Assembly: GCA_947496355.1 (NCBI GenBank)
Contig: CANMCO010000007.1
Coordinates: forward strand, 62,001 to 126,000
DNA from: an uncultured Aquimarina sp.
Lineage (GTDB): Bacteria > Bacteroidota > Bacteroidia > Flavobacteriales > Flavobacteriaceae
Direction: 5' to 3'
DNA: 64,000 nucleotides
Part shown: in pieces, positions 41,288 to 50,631 of the stretch
How positions within the stretch are numbered: position 1 is the first letter of the stretch
Layout of the letters: each line of letters opens with the position of its first letter
Program-made: the position numbers and the translations under genes
The notes under the pieces: generated by a model
What the model was told of the DNA's origin: nothing
Databases searched by the model: none
The model's input: only the letters and a program-made list of their open reading frames with translations

Positions 41288-42690
41288 GAGCTATAATATT
41301 CTTATGCGTAGGTTTATTAAGTTTCTCTATGTTTTCCCAAAATAAAGAAACTTTATATGATTTTACAGACCTACCACAGTCTTTAATGCTAAATCCAGGA
41401 GCAGATACAAATTTTAAGTATCATGTAGGAATCCCTTTTTTATCTCAATTTCATGCTAATGCAGGGTTGAGAGGAGCATCACTTTTTGATGTTTTTGCTG
41501 ATGATGGAAGAAGTATTAATGAAAAGATAGAAACTACTCTTAATACGCTTACAAACTATGATTATTTGACATTGACTCAACAATTAGAGATTTTTAATTT
41601 TGGATGGGAAAGTAAAAAAGACAAAAACACATATTTTTCGGGTGGGGTGTACCAAGAGTTAGATGTCATAGGATATTTTCCAAAGGATTTTGCAGTTCTT
41701 GCCTATCAAGGAAATCGGGATTTTCTTAACAGACCCTTTCGTTTTTCTTCGGTAAGTGGATCAGGCGAGTTACTTATGGTGTATCATTTTGGATTTAATA
41801 AGAAAATAAGTAAAAGATTCACCTTTGGAGCAAGAGCTAAATTGTATTCCAGCATGCTTCATTTGCGTAGTGCTAGAAACAGAGGAACGTTTACTACGGT
41901 AGAAACCCCTCAAGGAAGCAATATATACCAACACATAATTGGTAATGCAGATGTTACATTAAGAACTTCGGGAATTTCTTCTCTTAGGGAAATTGAAAGT
42001 GAAAATACTGCTGATGGCGCAAAACAGGTTGTGAATAAGTTGATAGGAAGAGCACTATTAGGTGGTAATTTGGGCCTTGGCGTAGATGTTGGATTTACAC
42101 ATAAAATAGATGAACAATGGTCAGTAACCGGTAGTATAAATGATTTTGGAGCCGTTCTTTATACAAAAGATGTTGAAACCTATAGAGCTAGAGGAAATTT
42201 CGTTTTTGAAGGTTTTGAAACTCCGATTCAGATTTCTGGAGATGGAGATCAAGATTTTTTGGATGAACTAGAAGAAGCAATCCCATTAGATACCTTAAAT
42301 AATAGCTATATAACCATGCGATCGTTAAAAGTTAATGGGTCAATTAAATACTCATTTAATCAATATGATAATGGTACCTGCAATTGTGCTCTTGATGGGC
42401 AGAAAGGAGAATTTTTAGATGCTTTTGGGGTTCAGCTATTTTCGCAATTTAGACCCAAAAGGCCTCAGTATGCCGCTTCGTTATTCTATTATAAAAGATT
42501 ATTTCATTTTTTAAGAGCAAAAGCAACTTACACGATTGATGATTATTCGTATAAGAATATTGGGTTTCTGGTATCTACACATATAAATAAAATTAATTTT
42601 TATATTTCGGCTAATAATTTGCTAGAATATACTAATCTTGCTAAAGCAAGAGGAGCCTCTTTGCAGCTTGGTTTTAATTTTATAATGTGA
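41284..42690 (+). CDS. DUF5723-type outer-membrane beta-barrel protein
   Basis: This 468-residue protein has a signal peptide (MRAIIFLCVGLLSFSMFSQ) and a pattern of amphipathic beta strands ending in GASLQLGFNFIM. It shows SLMLNPGADTNFKYHVGIPFLS near the start, as in DUF5723/PorV-like barrel proteins of Bacteroidota. It probably sits in the outer membrane. It overlaps the lipoprotein gene by 4 bp and is followed almost at once by another secreted protein gene. Confidence 0.8.
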   Translation: MRAIIFLCVGLLSFSMFSQNKETLYDFTDLPQSLMLNPGADTNFKYHVGIPFLSQFHANAGLRGASLFDVFADDGRSINEKIETTLNTLTNYDYLTLTQQLEIFNFGWESKKDKNTYFSGGVYQELDVIGYFPKDFAVLAYQGNRDFLNRPFRFSSVSGSGELLMVYHFGFNKKISKRFTFGARAKLYSSMLHLRSARNRGTFTTVETPQGSNIYQHIIGNADVTLRTSGISSLREIESENTADGAKQVVNKLIGRALLGGNLGLGVDVGFTHKIDEQWSVTGSINDFGAVLYTKDVETYRARGNFVFEGFETPIQISGDGDQDFLDELEEAIPLDTLNNSYITMRSLKVNGSIKYSFNQYDNGTCNCALDGQKGEFLDAFGVQLFSQFRPKRPQYAASLFYYKRLFHFLRAKATYTIDDYSYKNIGFLVSTHINKINFYISANNLLEYTNLAKARGASLQLGFNFIM

Positions 42691-42695
42691 TAAAT

Positions 42696-43517
42696 ATGTT
42701 ACGTACTTTATTTTTCGGAATTATTTTGGCTTCTACCATAAATGGTTACGCCCAAAAAAGTGTAAATGATTATAAATATATTGTTATACCACAAAGTTTT
42801 GATTTTCTTGAAGGGACAGATAAGTACCAATTAAACTCTTTGACCAAGTTTTTATTTAATAAACATGGTTTTAAGGCTTTTATTAAAGGTGAAGATATGC
42901 CCGGAGACCTTTTAAAGAATGGCTGCAAAGGACTGCAAGTAGCAGTAAAAAAGAATTCAACGATATTTCTTACTAAGTTGGTAATTGAACTGTCTAATTG
43001 TAGTAGTACGGTAGTATTCTCTTCATCTGAAGGTACAAGTAGAGAGAAAGAATTTAAGAAAGCATATCATGAAGCTTTAAGAGATGCATTTAAAGATATT
43101 CAAAGTCTTAATTATAAATATAATGAAGTAAATGATAGCGACGATACCGAAAAAGTGGTCGTAGTATCAGATAAAAATGAGAAAAACGTAGAATCTTCTA
43201 AAGCAGATGAAAAAAAGAATCTAAAAGCAGAAGATGGAAATATACCTGCTCAATCAGAAAAAATACTTTTATATACTTTTAATAGTGACAACATCGTGTT
43301 TAAGACACAAGACTATGGGTATGAGTTATTGCAAAAGAAAGGGGATAATCAGGTTTCTTTAGGGAAGATGTATAAATTGAATAGAGAGAACAGTTATTTG
43401 GTTGATGCCAAAGATTTAAGTGGAGTAGGTTACTTTGATGGATATGGAAATTTTATTCTAGAAAGAGTAAATCCAGCTACCAATAAAATCATAGAAGATA
43501 CATTGGCCAGGCAGTAA
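42696..43517 (+). CDS. secreted protein of unknown function
   Basis: This protein has 273 residues from the ATG at 42696 (MLRTLFFGIILASTINGYAQ, a clear signal peptide). A GTG at 42687 in the same frame would overlap the upstream stop and add three residues; I prefer the ATG. The region around 30-150 (YKYIVIPQSFDFLEGTDKYQ) recurs in flavobacterial proteins of unknown role. A charged Lys/Glu linker (about 150-190) separates it from a C-terminal domain. It closes the six-gene run started by radC. Confidence 0.7.
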   Translation: MLRTLFFGIILASTINGYAQKSVNDYKYIVIPQSFDFLEGTDKYQLNSLTKFLFNKHGFKAFIKGEDMPGDLLKNGCKGLQVAVKKNSTIFLTKLVIELSNCSSTVVFSSSEGTSREKEFKKAYHEALRDAFKDIQSLNYKYNEVNDSDDTEKVVVVSDKNEKNVESSKADEKKNLKAEDGNIPAQSEKILLYTFNSDNIVFKTQDYGYELLQKKGDNQVSLGKMYKLNRENSYLVDAKDLSGVGYFDGYGNFILERVNPATNKIIEDTLARQ

Positions 43518-43544
43518 ATTTATGATATTCTTTCAAAATACTGC

Positions 43545-44828
43545 TTAGTAGTTATATTTGTTTCCCCATCTAGTTTTGAGAAAATTTCTAAACGAATTTT
43601 CCCGTTGATTATCTCCAGGTTCGTATAATTTTGTATCCGTTATTTCATCAGGAAGGAACTCTTGATTAACAAAATTATCTTTGTGATCATGAGCATATTT
43701 GTAATCTTCTCCGTAGCCAAGTTCTTTCATCAGTTTTGTCGGAGCATTCCTGATATGTAAAGGTATAGTTAGATCCCCCGTTTTTTTGACCAGTTGTTGA
43801 GCTTTATTTATGGCCATATAGGATGCATTGCTTTTGGGGGAAGTTGCAAGATAAACAGTACATTGACTCAAAATTATCCTTGCTTCGGGATATCCAATTG
43901 TATTGACCGCCTGAAATGTGTTATTTGCCATTATTAACGCAGTGGGGTTTGCATTTCCTACGTCTTCTGAAGCTAGTATAATTAATCTACGAGCAATAAA
44001 TTTTAGATCTTCTCCGCCTTCTATCATTCGGGCTAACCAATATACCGCGGCATTGGGATCACTTCCTCTAACGGACTTAATAAATGCCGAGATTATGTCA
44101 TAATGTTGTTCTCCTGTTTTGTCATACCTAACCGTGTTTTGCTGAACCAATTTTAGGACCAAATCATTAGTTATAATAATAGTGTCCTGATCTTGGCTAG
44201 AGACAACAAGTTCAAATATATTAAGTAGCTTTCTTGCATCGCCACCACTTAATCTTAATAAAGCGTCAGTTTCTTTAAGCTCAATTTTCTTAGTGCGCAA
44301 ATATTCATCTTCACTCATTGCACGAGTCAATAGTGTTTCCAGTTCTTTTTTTCCGAAAGGGTTTAGTACATATACCTGGCATCGAGATAAAAGAGCAGGT
44401 ATTACTTCAAAACTTGGGTTTTCGGTAGTTGCACCAATTAGCGTAACCCAACCTTTCTCTACAGCTCCTAAAAGCGAATCTTGCTGAGATTTGCTAAACC
44501 TATGAATTTCATCAATAAATAAAATCGGGTTTTTTGCGGTAAATAACCCTCCGCTTTGTTTGGCTTTATCAATTACCTCTCGAACTTCTTTTACGCCGCT
44601 ATTTATTGCACTTAGTATATAAAATGGTCTTTGTGATTCCTGAGCAATAATGTTTGCCAAAGTCGTTTTGCCAACACCCGGTGGTCCCCAAAGTATTAGC
44701 GAGGGAATTATACCCTTTTTGATTTGTTGTGTTAGTGATCCGTTATCTCCTACAAGGTGTTCTTGACTAAGATATTCTTCTAATGATTTTGGTCGAATTC
44801 TTTCTGCCAAAGGTTTATTTGTGTTCAT
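43545..44828 (-). CDS. rarA: replication-associated recombination protein A (AAA+ ATPase)
   Basis: This 427-residue RarA/MgsA is a clamp-loader-like ATPase acting at stalled replication forks. Walker A GPPGVGKTT is at 48-56, Walker B is LFIDEIHRFSKSQQD and the sensor segment is LIGATTENPSFE. The C-terminal tetramerisation part includes IKSVRGSDPNAAVYWLARM. It is encoded alone. A TAACTTTG box (44834-44841, minus strand) ends 5 bp before the ATG, so the message may be leaderless. Confidence 0.95.
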   Translation of the reverse strand: MNTNKPLAERIRPKSLEEYLSQEHLVGDNGSLTQQIKKGIIPSLILWGPPGVGKTTLANIIAQESQRPFYILSAINSGVKEVREVIDKAKQSGGLFTAKNPILFIDEIHRFSKSQQDSLLGAVEKGWVTLIGATTENPSFEVIPALLSRCQVYVLNPFGKKELETLLTRAMSEDEYLRTKKIELKETDALLRLSGGDARKLLNIFELVVSSQDQDTIIITNDLVLKLVQQNTVRYDKTGEQHYDIISAFIKSVRGSDPNAAVYWLARMIEGGEDLKFIARRLIILASEDVGNANPTALIMANNTFQAVNTIGYPEARIILSQCTVYLATSPKSNASYMAINKAQQLVKKTGDLTIPLHIRNAPTKLMKELGYGEDYKYAHDHKDNFVNQEFLPDEITDTKLYEPGDNQRENSFRNFLKTRWGNKYNY

Positions 44829-44833
44829 AACTG

Positions 44834-44841
44834 CAAAGTTA
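44834..44841 (-). promoter_or_regulatory. -7 box of rarA
   Basis: The minus strand reads TAACTTTG, matching TAnnTTTG and ending five bases before the ATG at 44828. No TTTG at 19 bp was seen. Confidence 0.5.
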
Positions 44842-44967
44842 CAAAGCTTTGTTAGATCTTTAATAAAAAGAAAGTTAGTAGATGATCAAATTTGTTGATG
44901 AATTTTATAATACACTAAAAAAACTGCCATTTTAGCTGAAGTCTATGTTTTGGACTTTTTTTTGATA

Positions 44968-44975
44968 TACATTTG
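44968..44975 (+). promoter_or_regulatory. -7 box of the rhomboid gene
   Basis: TACATTTG matches TAnnTTTG five bases before the ATG at 44981. TTTTG occurs 15 bp upstream, which is close for a -33 element. Confidence 0.5.
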
Positions 44976-44980
44976 GTATT

Positions 44981-45733
44981 ATGGTGAAAGAACATGATCA
45001 TTTTAAATTTAATACAGGAGTTGTTGGTTACCCTTTGTTATTTGTGCTAATAATTTGGATTGTATTTTGGTTTGAAGTCCGTTTTGGTTTTGATTTTAAC
45101 CACTTAGGAGTATATCCAAGAAATATAGTAGGGCTGAGAGGAATATTGTTTTCTCCTTTCATTCATTCGGATATCACACATTTATGGCATAATACACTAC
45201 CGCTTCTTATACTGTCTATGGCACTTTTTTATTTTTATCAACCCAATGCATGGAAGGTATTAGCAATTGGTCTTTTTCTAACTGGGTTTTTAACATGGTC
45301 TTTTGGGCGACCAGCAAATCATATTGGAGCGAGTGGAGTGATTTATATGCTTTTCGGATTTTTGTTTTTTAAAGGAATTGTTGCAAAACATTTTCGATTA
45401 ATTGCTTTGTCATTTGTTGTGGTATTTATTTATGGAAGTATGGTGATGTATGTTCTTCCCATAGATCCTAAAATCTCTTGGGAAGGTCATTTGTCTGGTT
45501 TGTTGTCTGGTACGGCGTTAGGATTTTTTATTAGAAAGGGAGTATCGCGTCCAAAATTATATACTTGGGAATCCCCCGATTATGATCCCGAAGAAGATGA
45601 GTTTTTAAAGCATTTTGATGAAAATGGTAATTTTATTGAACGTTTACCAGAAGAAACTCTGGAGGATGATAATGATATAAAAGTGTTTTATGAATATAAG
45701 CCGGGAGAGAAAAATATTGATGATGAGCAATAG
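44981..45733 (+). CDS. rhomboid family intramembrane serine protease
   Basis: This 250-residue membrane protease has six predicted helices. The catalytic dyad is Ser118 in GASG and His170 in WEGHLSGLLSG, and the oxyanion-side HxxxHN motif is HLWHNTLP. The C-terminal about 60 residues are soluble and acidic. It cleaves membrane proteins within the bilayer; the substrates are unknown. It is monocistronic and divergent from rarA. Confidence 0.92.
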   Translation: MVKEHDHFKFNTGVVGYPLLFVLIIWIVFWFEVRFGFDFNHLGVYPRNIVGLRGILFSPFIHSDITHLWHNTLPLLILSMALFYFYQPNAWKVLAIGLFLTGFLTWSFGRPANHIGASGVIYMLFGFLFFKGIVAKHFRLIALSFVVVFIYGSMVMYVLPIDPKISWEGHLSGLLSGTALGFFIRKGVSRPKLYTWESPDYDPEEDEFLKHFDENGNFIERLPEETLEDDNDIKVFYEYKPGEKNIDDEQ

Positions 45734-45779
45734 GGGGCATGTTTCAATACCGCTAGCTATTATATAAAAAGCAACCTAT

Positions 45780-46514
45780 TTATAGTCTTTGTCGGATTAC
45801 TTCATATAAAAATACACCACAAGCCACAGAAACATTAAGTGAACCAATTTCTCCATACATAGGTAGTTTTGCCTGCTGATCGACTAATTTTAGCACAGAA
45901 CTGGATATACCTTTTCCTTCACTACCCATAATAATGGCTATAGGATTGGTTAAATTTGTATTGTAAATAGGTTCTGAAGCTTTTTCTGTAGCCGCTACAA
46001 CTTGAATACCTGAACCTTGAAGATAAAACATGGCATCTTTAATATGATCTACTTTACATATTGGGATGTTAAATACGGCTCCAGCTGATGTTTTTATAGT
46101 ATCTGCACTTACAGGAGCTCCTCCTTTTTTTTGTATAATTATGCCATGCACTCCAGTACATTCTGCAGTTCTAATTATAGCACCAAAATTACGTACATCA
46201 GATAGTTGATCTAAAATCAAGAATAGTGGTGTTTCACCAGACTCTACGACCGTGATCACTAGGTTCTCTAACTCATGAAAATCGATAGGGGAGATATGGG
46301 CAACAACACCTTGATGGTTTTTTTTGGTTAGCCTGTTTAGTTTTTCAACTGGGACATAAGAAAAGGTAATTCCGTTTTTTTTGATAAGAGACATTAGCTC
46401 TCTGGAAAGTTCTCCTTGTAATCCCTTTTGAACGAATAGTTTATCAATAGTTTTTCCCGAAGTTATAGCTTCAATTATAGCTCTAATACCAAAAATTTGT
46501 GATTCGTTGTTCAT
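45780..46514 (-). CDS. rlmB: 23S rRNA (guanosine-2'-O)-methyltransferase RlmB / TrmH family
   Basis: This SPOUT methyltransferase has 244 residues. The N-terminal substrate-binding domain (QIFGIRAIIEAITSGKTIDKLF) is followed by the knot with NFGAIIRTAECTGVHGIII, IAIIMGSEGKGIS and the closing GSLNVSVACGVFLYE. RlmB modifies G2251 of 23S rRNA; a closely related TrmH-type target cannot be ruled out. I choose the ATG at 46514 because a TATCTTTG promoter box (46521-46528) overlaps the earlier in-frame ATG (46523). Confidence 0.9.
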   Translation of the reverse strand: MNNESQIFGIRAIIEAITSGKTIDKLFVQKGLQGELSRELMSLIKKNGITFSYVPVEKLNRLTKKNHQGVVAHISPIDFHELENLVITVVESGETPLFLILDQLSDVRNFGAIIRTAECTGVHGIIIQKKGGAPVSADTIKTSAGAVFNIPICKVDHIKDAMFYLQGSGIQVVAATEKASEPIYNTNLTNPIAIIMGSEGKGISSSVLKLVDQQAKLPMYGEIGSLNVSVACGVFLYEVIRQRL

Positions 46515-46520
46515 AGAGCG

Positions 46521-46528
46521 CAAAGATA
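46521..46528 (-). promoter_or_regulatory. -7 box of rlmB
   Basis: The minus strand reads TATCTTTG, matching TAnnTTTG, six bases before the ATG at 46514. Only 5 bp separate it from the 40-bp terminator palindrome of the gene upstream. Confidence 0.6.
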
Positions 46529-46533
46529 GATAT

Positions 46534-46574
46534 AAAAAAACATCTGATTGAAAATTTTCAATCAGATGTTTTTT
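46534..46574 (-). terminator. 40-bp perfect palindromic terminator of the sulfotransferase gene
   Basis: Positions 46535-46554 and 46555-46574 are exact inverted copies with no unpaired loop in the sequence, starting with six A and ending with six T. It lies 42 bp after the sulfotransferase stop and directly in front of the rlmB promoter. Confidence 0.9.
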
Positions 46575-46615
46575 AGACTTGGTATCTAATTAGATTTAGA
46601 TATAAATGATGTTTT

Positions 46616-47962
46616 TTATAAATTTAGATTAGTAATCCCTGGGCTATCATAGTCATAGTGATAACCTCGCCAATGTAAGCTACTATCCGCATCAAATTTC
46701 CAAATAACTTCTTTATTCTCATTAACTTCCCAGAAACCAAATGATCCTTGAGTTATCAATGTATTTCCATTGGCCAACCTAACTGCGCCAGATACCAAGG
46801 GCGAATATAATTCAGAATTTGTGAATCCCCAGATAATTTCTGGTTCATTGTTTTGATTGGGATTAAGAGCTAAAGTTTGTGGTAATTTAAGTTCATAAAC
46901 CGTAGACTGCTCATTACCCGGTATGTTACCATTCATATACATTAATACATTACCTGCTCCAATTTCGTTTTCAAGAAGTATATTTGGGAAATGGTTATTG
47001 TAAAATAATCTTGCACCAACGCTATTTTTATAGGTTGTTGGATTTCCAAATCTATACACCAGATCTCCACCTTTGTTATAATTTCCAGATGTATGTGTGG
47101 CAGCTTGTACCGTTGTGGTACTATGATCAATTACCCATATCTCACTATAAAAATTAATACTAAGATAGATTAAATCTGTAGCGGGATCATAATCCATACC
47201 ATTACCGTGCATAAAATCACCGCGATCATCATAGTGATAGTTTATGTCTATTAATTGGGGGTTTTGACTTATATCCCCAAAGTTATCTTTCGTAGCATCA
47301 TGATCTTGAATTAGGTGATCCCAAGAATCCCATTCCCAAACAATTTCATCTGTTTGTGGATTGATTTCTATTATAGATTCTGGCATTAGTAAGTCGTTAG
47401 GATTACTAAGATCATAGCCGGCTTGTTCTGCTTCAGCCATTGTCCTAATTTTCCATGCCATTACAAGTACATTTCCATTAGGTAATAATTCTATATCATG
47501 ATGAGCAAGATGCTTGTCGTCAGAATATGTATATTCCCAATCAATAGAACTATCAGGATTTATTAATTGGATCTTACCACCATATCCTCCAATATCATAA
47601 AAAGCATCCGAATCTTTTAGTGAAGCTAATAGTTTTCCATTGTCTAATAAAACAACGTCGTTACCTAAACGAGAGGTTAACGTCCATTCATGCTTTATTT
47701 TTGCATCAAGCTTATCCATAAGATATACTCTGGCATTAGTGATATCATTCACAAGGATATAGCCTTCTTTTATCTTTGAAGGATTTAAAGCAACTATTTT
47801 ACCTGTTTCACCAACAATAGGGTTGATACTACTTATAGGATCAATTACTGGACTACCACCGTCATTACCTACTGATTCGTCATCATTATTGCAAGAGAAA
47901 CATGTAATTACTATACATACTACGAGAATTTTGACGAAAAATTTACTTACTGAAACATTCAT
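46616..47962 (-). CDS. arylsulfotransferase (ASST)-like lipoprotein
   Basis: This 448-residue lipoprotein (signal ending CFSCNN, near Cys24) has a six-bladed propeller of the aryl-sulfate sulfotransferase superfamily. Visible repeats are GYILVNDITNARVYLMD, HHDIELLPNGNVLVMAW, IIEINPQTDEIVWEWDSWDHLIQD, FMHGNGMDYDPATDLIYLS and HFPNILLENE. The His residues in HHD, MHGNG and NNHFP are where the family's catalytic histidines lie. It would move sulfate between phenolic donors and acceptors in the periplasm. It lies just downstream of a SusC-SusD-lipoprotein triplet but after that triplet's terminator, so it is functionally linked at most loosely. Confidence 0.8.
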   Translation of the reverse strand: MNVSVSKFFVKILVVCIVITCFSCNNDDESVGNDGGSPVIDPISSINPIVGETGKIVALNPSKIKEGYILVNDITNARVYLMDKLDAKIKHEWTLTSRLGNDVVLLDNGKLLASLKDSDAFYDIGGYGGKIQLINPDSSIDWEYTYSDDKHLAHHDIELLPNGNVLVMAWKIRTMAEAEQAGYDLSNPNDLLMPESIIEINPQTDEIVWEWDSWDHLIQDHDATKDNFGDISQNPQLIDINYHYDDRGDFMHGNGMDYDPATDLIYLSINFYSEIWVIDHSTTTVQAATHTSGNYNKGGDLVYRFGNPTTYKNSVGARLFYNNHFPNILLENEIGAGNVLMYMNGNIPGNEQSTVYELKLPQTLALNPNQNNEPEIIWGFTNSELYSPLVSGAVRLANGNTLITQGSFGFWEVNENKEVIWKFDADSSLHWRGYHYDYDSPGITNLNL

Positions 47963-47981
47963 AAGGATTAGTTTATGACAA

Positions 47982-48009
47982 AGAAAGCCATCATTTTTGA
48001 TGGCTTTCT
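47982..48009 (-). terminator. intrinsic terminator of the first SusCD triplet
   Basis: A 12-bp perfect stem (47982-47993 with 47998-48009) has a TTTT loop, 41 bp after the stop of the 48051 gene. The sulfotransferase gene starts 20 bp further on. Confidence 0.8.
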
Positions 48010-48050
48010 ATAATTATTTAATGATATATAATTTTCATTATATACTACTT

Positions 48051-48947
48051 TTAGTTCTTTTTTCCAGCAAGGGCACTAGTACCAAAACTACCAGCGTCTA
48101 CTGTGTATTGAATAGCAAAAGCTAAGCTTCCAGAGCAAGAAAACATAAAGCTAGTACCTGGATTTGAATTAACATTACCCCCTGAGTATCCAAAAAAGGC
48201 ATCTTCAACAGGTTGTCTAGCTATCGTAGCCTCACCAGTAACTGGGTCTACATCAACATTAAAAGGTTGTGTAAATAATCCTGTAATCGTTACAGAGTTA
48301 GCAGTTGGTCCAGCGGATACTTCAAAAGTAGAGTTGGCTAAACCAAAATCATCTACGGTCACAGAATATGTCCCTAAGGCATCTGCTCTTGTAAAATCTG
48401 GACAAGCATAAGTGAAGTTAAATAACATCGCATTTCTATATCCAGGACCATTTACTAGGTTGTCAGATATATTTCCACCAGTTAAGGTAGCCGGTTCTGT
48501 GTCAGTCGCTGCTGTAAACGTGGGTCTTTCCCAGGAGAACTCAACACCGTCATTCCTTACAGCAGTACCCCTAAATACAAAATTATCACCTCCACCTATT
48601 GAAGAAGGATCAACATTAAAAATGTTAGCTAGACTTTCTGCAGTTACTGTTAATTGAGCAGGAAAACTAGTAATAGTAATTGCATTTTCAGCGATACTTT
48701 GAACACCAGCAAGAGTTGCTACAACATCTATAGAGTAACTCTGGGTATTTTCATTAACATCTTCAATAGTTAATGAAAATCCTGATGAATTATCTTCTGC
48801 TACAATCGTTAGAGGAGGGGTTTCATCTACAAATCTAATAAAAGATCCTTCAGTAAAACCTTGAAAAAAGTCCTTATCCTCATCTTCGCAGGATACTAAA
48901 GTCGCTATCGACAATAGTAAAATTAGTATTTTATATGTACTTTTCAT
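48051..48947 (-). CDS. SusE-position lipoprotein of unknown function
   Basis: This 298-residue lipoprotein (signal ending LVSC, Cys20) is third in a SusC-SusD-lipoprotein unit. Its middle (LTVTAESLANIFNVDPSSIGGGDNFVFRG) and the later YACPDFTRADALGTYSVTVDD match the plan of the third gene in the second unit (54253-55293). It probably sits on the cell surface and helps bind the imported substrate. There is no recognised carbohydrate-binding module. Confidence 0.75.
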   Translation of the reverse strand: MKSTYKILILLLSIATLVSCEDEDKDFFQGFTEGSFIRFVDETPPLTIVAEDNSSGFSLTIEDVNENTQSYSIDVVATLAGVQSIAENAITITSFPAQLTVTAESLANIFNVDPSSIGGGDNFVFRGTAVRNDGVEFSWERPTFTAATDTEPATLTGGNISDNLVNGPGYRNAMLFNFTYACPDFTRADALGTYSVTVDDFGLANSTFEVSAGPTANSVTITGLFTQPFNVDVDPVTGEATIARQPVEDAFFGYSGGNVNSNPGTSFMFSCSGSLAFAIQYTVDAGSFGTSALAGKKN

Positions 48948-48963
48948 TGTTTAATAAATTAAA

Positions 48964-50631
48964 TTAGTCAATAAAACCAGTTGCAGGATTGTTATCCCAA
49001 AAAACTTGATCAGTAAGTTGATTACCGGTTACATTAGGGTTAGCTGTGATTTCATTACTAGGTACAAGTAATGATCTAGGGAATGCTGAAGGTGAAATAG
49101 GATCTTGAAGCTCAGGCAATCCTGTCTTTCTGTAAAAATTATATGCTTCTATTCCATTACCATAATTGGCAATGTAATACTGATTTAGTACAACAGCCAG
49201 TCTTCCGTTATCATCAGTAGCTGCATCATAATCTGCAAGAACACTTGCAACATAGCTATCAACGTCAGTTTGGTCTGGAGCCAAATCTCCGGCATCAGCC
49301 GCTCCAAAATTCATCACTTTCATGATGTGATTTCTCGTTCCTTCTTCTAATAAAGTTCTAGGGTTTCCTGTTGTTCCTAAGGAAATAGCTGCTTCTGCTT
49401 GGATAAATTTAGCATAACTTGATAATAGTATAGGATTAATTCCTGCTCCACCTAAACCAGGGTTCTGAACACCTGGAAAAGAAGTTGGATCACCTGGATT
49501 AACCGTAAATGGATTGTTGTCAAATTTACCACCACCAGGATATACTCCATAAATTGTTCTAGCTAAGTTATCAGCAGGAACCCCTTGTGAAAAAGCATGT
49601 ACTCTTCCCCAGTAGAAATCACCAATATAACATTCGTCTTGAGAAATATTACATGGTAAATCATCACCTGTTGGATCTGTTAGGGATTGTCTATAGAAAT
49701 AATAACGTAATCTAGGATCATTGGTTTCTTTTAAATCACGCATAAATGAATTACTCATATATAAAGTAACACTAGCACCTCCACCTAAATAAGGATCTGT
49801 AAAGAAGTCGTGTCTACTTTCACCAGGAGCAGAAGACGTTAAAAATTGAAATTGAAAATCATCTGCTACTGTCTCTAGTAAGCTCCCATTTGCAATAACA
49901 TCGTTGATACCAGCTGCGGCTCTTGTAGCATCTATATTACTCAACTGATTGTACATCTTCAATTTAAGTGTATTTCCAAACTTTATCCATTTTGATAAAT
50001 CACCATTATAGTACAAGTCTTGGGTAATAGTATTAGCAGTACTTCCAGATAATTCTGATAAACTTTCATCTATCAAAGTAAAGATACTCTCATAAATTTC
50101 AGCACCACCGTCTGGTGATGGACTAGGAAACTCATTAGGGTTATTAGCCTCACTAAATGGAATATCTCCTAAAATATCAGTTAATGTTACAAAAGTGTAA
50201 GATGCTATTAAACCAGCTACAGCTTTATGTTTTATTAAATCTGGATTACTGGCTGCAAGATCAGCAAGAACCTTTCTGTTACCATTAATTCTATAAGATC
50301 TGAACCAAACATTTTGATCATTTGGCGCAGCAAAAGTATCAAAAGTAGTTACATCTATATTTGCGGGATAGGCGTCAAACATATTTATAAGCCTTGTTAT
50401 TGGCATTACCTCATCTCTTACACCACCAAACATTCTATTAAGGTCAATTTGTATTTGGTTTAATATGAAATCAGGATCTCCACTCTCTGGTGTAAGAGTG
50501 TTTGGCGATACTGTTAGGTCAAGTTCTGTAGTATCACAAGAGCTAAACAACATCATAATAGATGCTATCATGAAGATCGCATATCTATTAACTTTATGTT
50601 TTATATTTTTCATTTTTACTAAATTTTTCAT
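48964..50631 (-). CDS. SusD/RagB-like nutrient-binding lipoprotein
   Basis: This 555-residue lipoprotein has its lipobox at MLFSSC, followed by TTELDLTVSPNTLTPESGDP. It has the TPR-rich SusD fold of the 'SusD-like 2' group (ILNQIQIDLNRMFGG, LADILGDIPFSEANNP-type segment, GVYPGGGKFDNNPF, NYGNGIEAYNFYRKTGLP). It acts as the lid of the SusC channel and binds the substrate. The ATG directly abuts the susC stop (TAAATG), so translation is coupled; a start at 50613 (MKNIKHKVNRYAIF) is also possible. Confidence 0.93.
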   Translation of the reverse strand: MKNLVKMKNIKHKVNRYAIFMIASIMMLFSSCDTTELDLTVSPNTLTPESGDPDFILNQIQIDLNRMFGGVRDEVMPITRLINMFDAYPANIDVTTFDTFAAPNDQNVWFRSYRINGNRKVLADLAASNPDLIKHKAVAGLIASYTFVTLTDILGDIPFSEANNPNEFPSPSPDGGAEIYESIFTLIDESLSELSGSTANTITQDLYYNGDLSKWIKFGNTLKLKMYNQLSNIDATRAAAGINDVIANGSLLETVADDFQFQFLTSSAPGESRHDFFTDPYLGGGASVTLYMSNSFMRDLKETNDPRLRYYFYRQSLTDPTGDDLPCNISQDECYIGDFYWGRVHAFSQGVPADNLARTIYGVYPGGGKFDNNPFTVNPGDPTSFPGVQNPGLGGAGINPILLSSYAKFIQAEAAISLGTTGNPRTLLEEGTRNHIMKVMNFGAADAGDLAPDQTDVDSYVASVLADYDAATDDNGRLAVVLNQYYIANYGNGIEAYNFYRKTGLPELQDPISPSAFPRSLLVPSNEITANPNVTGNQLTDQVFWDNNPATGFID

